37,568 bases of DNA from an uncultured Bacteroidales bacterium (lineage in GTDB: Bacteria; Bacteroidota; Bacteroidia; Bacteroidales; Paludibacteraceae): the NCBI GenBank assembly GCA_946414805.1, contig CAMKPZ010000014.1, forward strand, positions 1-37,568, in the 5' to 3' direction. Position numbers and translations under genes: made by a program. Shown one piece after another: positions 33,109 to 37,568 of the stretch. Below the pieces are notes generated by a model. It was not told where the DNA came from and made no database searches. It worked only from the letters and a program-made list of their open reading frames with translations. Numbering within the stretch: position 1 is the stretch's first letter; each line of letters opens with the position of its first letter.

Positions 33109-33114
33109 AATTCT

Positions 33115-33654
33115 ATGACAGCAAAAGAAGTAATTGCAGCGATCCGCAATGTGCCTGACTTCCCTATTCCGGGCATCCAATTCAAAGACATCACAACGGC
33201 ATTAGCCAAGCCCGAATGCCTGCAGTGGATGCGGGATGAGATGGTAAGGCGATACAAGGACCTTGGTATTACGCAGATTGTAGGTATCGAGTCGCGGGGT
33301 TTTATTGTCGGCCCTGCTGTGGCCATTGAGTTAGGCGCAGGGTTTGTTCCCATCCGCAAACCGGGGAAATTGCCGGCAGAGACAATTAGCGTGAGCTACG
33401 AGAAAGAGTACGGCACAGACACCATCGAGATGCACAAAGGGGCATTGAACGAAAATGATGTAGTGCTGATTCATGATGACATCTTGGCTACAGGCGGGTC
33501 AATGATGGCGGCAGTCGAGCTGGTGAAAAAAGCCGGTGTGAAGAAGATCTATACTAACTGCCTGATTGAACTGGAAGGATTGAATGGCAGAAAACTCCTC
33601 GAGGGAAACGGTGTGGATTTCGACTGCCTTCTGGAGATCGAAGTAGACGAGTGA
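33115..33654 (+). CDS. apt: Adenine phosphoribosyltransferase
   Basis: 179 residues. VPDFPIPGIQFKDITTALA (about 13-31), GIESRGFIVGPAVAIELGAGFVPIRKPGKLP (about 59-89) and the PRPP-binding VLIHDDILATGGSM (about 119-132) are all typical of Apt. It makes AMP from adenine and PRPP in purine salvage. No promoter of the window's consensus type is seen before it, so transcription may read through from mnmG past parS. uvrC starts 13 bases after its stop. Confidence 0.96.
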   Translation: MTAKEVIAAIRNVPDFPIPGIQFKDITTALAKPECLQWMRDEMVRRYKDLGITQIVGIESRGFIVGPAVAIELGAGFVPIRKPGKLPAETISVSYEKEYGTDTIEMHKGALNENDVVLIHDDILATGGSMMAAVELVKKAGVKKIYTNCLIELEGLNGRKLLEGNGVDFDCLLEIEVDE

Positions 33655-33667
33655 TTGGGGTTAGGGA

Positions 33668-35488
33668 ATGGCTACAAAGAATGATCATATTGTTCTGCTT
33701 CTGAAGCGCATACCGGAGAACCCGGGAGTGTACCAGTACTTTGACAAGGACGGGCAGATTATCTATGTAGGCAAGGCTAAGAACCTGCATAGACGGGTGA
33801 ACAGCTATTTCAACAAGGACCACCAGTCGTCCAAGACACGACAGTTGGTCGCCCATATAGCCGACATCCGGTATGTGGTGGTTGATAGCGAACAAGATGC
33901 ATTCCTGCTGGAGAACAATCTGATCAAACAATACCAACCGCATTATAACATACTGCTCAAAGACGGCAAGAGTTATCCCTCGATCTGCATCACCAAAGAG
34001 CCCTACCCTCGGATCTTCAAAACTCGCACAATCAACAAACGAAGCGGCGAATATTACGGTCCGTATAGTTTTGGCAACACGGTAGATATGGTACTGGAAT
34101 TGATACATAAGATCTATCCTATACGAACATGCAACATCCCTCTTTCCGCCGATTCCATCGAGAAAAACAAGGTTCGTGTATGTCTCAAGTATCACCTGCA
34201 TAACTGCTGCGGCATATGCGAGATGCGCCCCGGAAGCGAACATTACGGAGAATGGATCGATCAGGCGCGTAAGTTAATCAAAGGAGACGCACACGATATA
34301 GGTCGCCAGTTAGAGGAAGAAATGGCGATGAAATCGGCAGAAATGAAATACGAGGAAGCCGCTGAGATCAAACGAAAGATAGAACTTCTGGAACAGTTTA
34401 AGAGCAAGACTATCATCACCAACACCCACACAGGCGATTTAGATGTCTTTGGTTACGACGAGCAGGATGATAAAGTATATATTTCCATGCTGCATGTACA
34501 TAACGGCTCCATCGTACAGGGACAGACTATCGAATACCGGCGCAAGATGGATGAAGAGAAAGAGGAACTGCTGGCGATGGGAATGATGGAGTTGCGAGAG
34601 CGCCTGGAGAGTACCACGAAAGAGGTGATAGTGCCGTTCATTCCGGATGTATTTGATGAATCGATGCATATCAACATCGCTATCTCCGGCGACAAGAGAA
34701 AACTGTTAGAGTTAGCGATGCAGAATGTACGCCAATACAAGATGGATCGTCTCAAACAGGACGACAAACTGAATCCCGAACAAAGAGGCGTACGGATCCT
34801 GACAGAGCTGCAGCAGATGATGGGACTCCCTACTCTGCCACGATGGATCGATTGCTTTGATAACTCGAATATACAGGGAACAAACGCTGTGGCGGGTTGT
34901 GTTGTTTACCGCATGGCCAAACCGAGCAAGAGCGATTACAAGCGGTTTGAGATCAAGACGGTTGAAGGAGCAGACGACTACGCAAGTATGCGCGAAGTAG
35001 TAAGGAGAAGGTACCAACATCTGATAGACGAAGGCGGTCAGATGCCGGATCTGATCATAGCCGATGGAGGATTAGGCCAGATGCATGCCATTCGGGAGGC
35101 AGTAGAGGATCAGTTAGGGTTGAGCATTCCGATTGCCGGATTGAAGAAAAACGACAAACACCGGACGCAAACACTCCTTTACGGATTTCCTCCGGCAGAG
35201 ATCAGTATGCCGGTGACGAGCGAAGTATTCCGATTGCTGACGAATATACAAGATGAGGTACACCGGTTTGCTATCAGTTACCATAAATCGAAGCGCAGCA
35301 AGGCACAGATACATAGCCAACTCGATGATATTCAGGGAGTTGGACCTGCTACGAAGCAGAAGATTCTGCGGCATTTCGGCTCTGTAAAACGCGCTGGAGC
35401 AGCGAAAAAGGAAGAATGGATCGAATTACTCGGAAACACCAGAGGATCAGCACTTTACGAGTATTTTCAGACCAAAATAACGCCCTGA
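33668..35488 (+). CDS. uvrC: Excinuclease ABC subunit C
   Basis: 606 residues, full length. The GIY-YIG nuclease is at about 15-95 (ENPGVYQYFDKDGQIIYVGKAKNLHRRV). The UVR motif that binds UvrB is at about 210-245 (MKSAEMKYEEAAEIKRKIELLEQF). The RNase H-like second nuclease is at about 395-540 (IDCFDNSNIQG, DLIIADGGLGQM), and helix-hairpin-helix DNA binding lies near the end (LDDIQGVGPATKQKILRHFGSV). It cuts on both sides of a lesion in nucleotide excision repair. Confidence 0.97.
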   Translation: MATKNDHIVLLLKRIPENPGVYQYFDKDGQIIYVGKAKNLHRRVNSYFNKDHQSSKTRQLVAHIADIRYVVVDSEQDAFLLENNLIKQYQPHYNILLKDGKSYPSICITKEPYPRIFKTRTINKRSGEYYGPYSFGNTVDMVLELIHKIYPIRTCNIPLSADSIEKNKVRVCLKYHLHNCCGICEMRPGSEHYGEWIDQARKLIKGDAHDIGRQLEEEMAMKSAEMKYEEAAEIKRKIELLEQFKSKTIITNTHTGDLDVFGYDEQDDKVYISMLHVHNGSIVQGQTIEYRRKMDEEKEELLAMGMMELRERLESTTKEVIVPFIPDVFDESMHINIAISGDKRKLLELAMQNVRQYKMDRLKQDDKLNPEQRGVRILTELQQMMGLPTLPRWIDCFDNSNIQGTNAVAGCVVYRMAKPSKSDYKRFEIKTVEGADDYASMREVVRRRYQHLIDEGGQMPDLIIADGGLGQMHAIREAVEDQLGLSIPIAGLKKNDKHRTQTLLYGFPPAEISMPVTSEVFRLLTNIQDEVHRFAISYHKSKRSKAQIHSQLDDIQGVGPATKQKILRHFGSVKRAGAAKKEEWIELLGNTRGSALYEYFQTKITP

Positions 35489-35510
35489 GAATTGAATAAA
35501 ATTCACGAAC

Positions 35511-35960
35511 ATGAGTGTTTATACGATAAAAAAAGGTGAGACTCTCGTTCTGCTCAATGAGCAAGGCGAAGAAGTGAGTCCGTTAGAAATTCTGAAAGAA
35601 GCAGAACCTCACCGTGTTTTTGCTTTTGACGGACAGATGGGGGCTGGCAAGACGACCTTTATCAAAAAGTTATGCGAAGCGATGGGCACCGAGGATGTGG
35701 TGAACAGCCCTACTTTCGCGATAGTCAATGTGTATGATGTGGAACAACCCTACAAGGGCGAAGTCTATCATTTCGACTGCTACCGGCTCAAGGACATCCG
35801 CGAGGCGATTGATTTCGGCGCAGAGGATTACCTCTATTCGGGCAACTACTGCTTCATCGAATGGCCGGAGATGATCGAGGCGCTTCTGCCGGAAGATACT
35901 ATTTACGTGAAGATCGTTCCTCAGGAGAACGGAGACAGGAAATTGATTGTTGGGGAGTGA
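35511..35960 (+). CDS. tsaE: tRNA threonylcarbamoyladenosine biosynthesis ATPase TsaE
   Basis: 149 residues. The Walker A GQMGAGKTT lies at 41-49, then NSPTFAIVNVYD, VYHFDCYRLKD and YCFIEWPEMIEALLPED, the TsaE pattern. With TsaB and TsaD it makes t6A37 in ANN-decoding tRNAs. The stop codon overlaps a possible ATG of the next gene (TGATG at 35958-35962). Confidence 0.95.
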   Translation: MSVYTIKKGETLVLLNEQGEEVSPLEILKEAEPHRVFAFDGQMGAGKTTFIKKLCEAMGTEDVVNSPTFAIVNVYDVEQPYKGEVYHFDCYRLKDIREAIDFGAEDYLYSGNYCFIEWPEMIEALLPEDTIYVKIVPQENGDRKLIVGE

Positions 35961-35989
35961 TGGCTGATAACATAAAAAATCGTTATAAA

Positions 35990-36877
35990 ATGAAAAAGTT
36001 GCTTATCGCTTTGCTTCTAATGCCGATGATAGTCATGGCAGCAGAATTGACCGAGGGAGATACCCTGTATGTTAACCGGAACTGGGAAAAAAGATCTCCT
36101 GCAGATGCCGAATATATTGGTATTGTCAAACGTGTCGATAGGGAATCGAACAGCGCCCTTGTGCATTATTTCTCACGCGAGAACGATCGGTTAAAATCCA
36201 TCCAACATTGTGTAGCAGAAGGCAAAGGAGCCGGTTTACGGAAAGGTAAACAGATCTTTTTCCATGACGACGGCAAGGTGGAGTATATGGAGATCTACAC
36301 GCTTGTGCATGACGAGCGGAGAGACACCATGCGGAACCGCCTTGCCTCGGAGATATACCTCTACACGGATGGCAAGACGAAAGAGGAAGTGAACCTGACT
36401 TACACCATCAACAAATATGGCATGGAGACTTCTTTTTACACGCGAAAGCGCTATTATCCCTCGGGGCAGTTGCAGTACGAAGAATCTACCAGTGAGAAAG
36501 AAACAGAGCCGCAAATACGCTATTACAACGAGAAAGGAAAGAAGGTAAGAAGGCCCAAGCAGAAGATAGAACCATATATGCAGATGCCGGCGTTTCCAGG
36601 CGGGCAGGAGGCTTTGTTTATGTTCCTGAGCAAGAATGTAAAATACCCTGTGTACGCGCAAGAAAAAGGTATTCAGGGGCGTGTAATCGTGCAGTTTGTG
36701 GTAGCGATAAACGGAGCGATAGAGAATGTGAAGGTGGTACGTAGTGGAGGTGATCCTTCGCTGGATAAAGAGGCTATCCGCGTGGTTTCCATTATGCCTA
36801 AATGGCATCCCGGTAAGCGTCGCGGGATCCCAGTAAGAGTCAAATATACGGTGCCCGTTAATTTCCGCTTAGAATGA
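35990..36877 (+). CDS. Exported protein with MORN-like repeats and TonB C-terminal domain
   Basis: 295 residues from ATG at 35990 ([17 protein letters not shown] signal peptide); an alternative ATG at 35960 (MADNIKNRYK added) overlaps the tsaE stop and has GGGGAG just upstream. The middle holds MORN-like words ([27 protein letters not shown]). The C-terminal ~90 residues are a TonB C-terminal domain: [53 protein letters not shown] and YTVPVNFRL. True energy-coupling TonB has an uncleaved anchor and a Pro-rich linker; neither is seen. This protein may therefore act in the periplasm or outer membrane without ExbBD, and its function is not known. Confidence 0.8.
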   Translation: MKKLLIALLLMPMIVMAAELTEGDTLYVNRNWEKRSPADAEYIGIVKRVDRESNSALVHYFSRENDRLKSIQHCVAEGKGAGLRKGKQIFFHDDGKVEYMEIYTLVHDERRDTMRNRLASEIYLYTDGKTKEEVNLTYTINKYGMETSFYTRKRYYPSGQLQYEESTSEKETEPQIRYYNEKGKKVRRPKQKIEPYMQMPAFPGGQEALFMFLSKNVKYPVYAQEKGIQGRVIVQFVVAINGAIENVKVVRSGGDPSLDKEAIRVVSIMPKWHPGKRRGIPVRVKYTVPVNFRLE

Positions 36878-36885
36878 TCAGACAT

Positions 36886-37536
36886 ATGATAGAAATACAA
36901 AATATACATAAATCTTTCGGTGAGTTAGAGGTGCTGAAAGGCGTTAATCTAAGCGTGGAGAAAGGCGAGATAGTAGCTATCATCGGCAAGTCCGGCGCAG
37001 GCAAAACCACCCTACTCCAGATCATCGGTACACTGGACAGACCTACGAAAGGCAAAGTGCTGATTGACGGGAAGGATGTCTTTACGCTGAATGACAGCCT
37101 GTTAGCGGCATTCAGGAACAAACACATCGGCTTTATCTTCCAGTTCCACCAACTACTGCCGGAGTTCACTGCGCTGGAGAACGTATGTATTCCGGCGATG
37201 ATTGCTCGAGAGAAAGAGGCTGATTATCAGCCCCGTGCAAAGAAGTTACTCACGGATCTTGGTCTGGCGGAACGCATGAACCATAAGCCGAATGAGTTGT
37301 CCGGCGGCGAGAAACAGCGCGTTGCTGCTGCACGGGCGTTGATGATGAGTCCCGATATCATTCTGGCGGACGAACCGACCGGCAGTCTGGACGAGAAGAA
37401 CAAGAAAGAGTTGAGCGATCTGTTGTTGCAGTTACGCAAGGAATACGGCCAGACCATCCTGCTCGTTACCCACGATAAGGAGTTAGCCGGCATTGCCGAC
37501 AGAGTCATAGAGATCAAAGACGGAGTGATGAAATGA
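36886..37536 (+). CDS. ABC transporter ATP-binding protein, LolD type
   Basis: 216 residues from ATG at 36886 ([12 protein letters not shown], the usual family start); ATG at 36874, which overlaps the upstream stop as ATGA, would add MIRH. Walker [11 protein letters not shown]-loop [16 protein letters not shown], signature [15 protein letters not shown], Walker [13 protein letters not shown] and switch His in VTHD are all present. [15 protein letters not shown] is the form found in LolD/MacB-type ATPases, which power lipoprotein release or MacB-like efflux. No permease gene is in view, so LolD is a likely but unproven name. Confidence 0.9.
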   Translation: MIEIQNIHKSFGELEVLKGVNLSVEKGEIVAIIGKSGAGKTTLLQIIGTLDRPTKGKVLIDGKDVFTLNDSLLAAFRNKHIGFIFQFHQLLPEFTALENVCIPAMIAREKEADYQPRAKKLLTDLGLAERMNHKPNELSGGEKQRVAAARALMMSPDIILADEPTGSLDEKNKKELSDLLLQLRKEYGQTILLVTHDKELAGIADRVIEIKDGVMK

Positions 37537-37568
37537 AAAAACTTATCTTTATAGTATGCGTATTAGCG
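37533..37568 (+). CDS. Start of an exported protein, cut by the window edge
   Basis: The ATG at 37533 overlaps the stop of the ABC ATPase gene (ATGA). The 12 visible codons read [12 protein letters not shown], the start of a signal peptide. Nothing else can be said about the product; the overlap points to the same operon. Confidence 0.7.
   Translation, partial: MKKLIFIVCVLA

Overview
The window looks like a chromosomal segment of a Bacteroidales bacterium (phylum Bacteroidota). The supporting signs are the gene families (gldH, a RicT/PSP1 protein next to holB, mreBCD-mrdA-rodA, BspA-like LRR and GLUG secreted proteins, a TPR-transmembrane-HTH regulator) and ten promoters of the Bacteroidota type (TTTG near -33, TAnnTTTG near -7). 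The species cannot be named from sequence alone.

Region 1 (1-10.5 kb) is mostly housekeeping. It starts with the 5' part of a tagaturonate reductase gene (uxaB, minus, running off the left edge). An mrp/apbC-MATE pair follows on the minus strand. A RluA-type pseudouridine synthase on the plus strand appears to be read from a leaderless or nearly leaderless mRNA. Next comes a long minus-strand run from 10458 down to 4689: PfkB sugar/nucleoside kinase, PlsC acyltransferase, HIT protein, DNA polymerase III delta', RicT-like PSP1 protein, GldH lipoprotein and TrmB. Its junctions are short or overlapping, so it is probably one or a few operons.

Region 2 (10.5-13 kb) holds tRNA-Asn(GUU) with its own promoter and terminator, and a questionable small repeat ORF antisense to it. 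A roughly 400-base polypyrimidine tract lies between two divergent promoters. After it come a two-domain GNAT protein and msrA.

Region 3 (12.9-25 kb) is the accessory part and the most interesting. Four minus-strand genes spaced 9-10 bases apart (23.3 kb down to 13.5 kb) encode three large secreted proteins and an outer-membrane beta-barrel protein. The secreted proteins are a YD-like repeat + Fn3 protein, a BspA-like LRR + Fn3 protein and a GLUG + Ig-like protein. A promoter-proximal remnant of a fourth such protein follows. The three secreted proteins and the remnant end in the same gap-free 27-residue tail, a candidate sorting or anchoring signal. Upstream, a TPR-transmembrane-HTH regulator gene is divergent to the operon, and the two predicted promoters face each other so that their 5' transcript ends should overlap.

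Region 4 (25-37.6 kb) is the cell-shape cluster mreB-mreC-mreD-mrdA-rodA followed by yraN and mnmG. A perfect 16-bp parS (ParB-binding) sequence lies between mnmG and apt. Then come apt, uvrC, tsaE, a TonB-C-domain protein, a LolD-type ABC ATPase and the first codons of a further exported protein. The parS site suggests that this region lies on the origin-proximal side of the chromosome.
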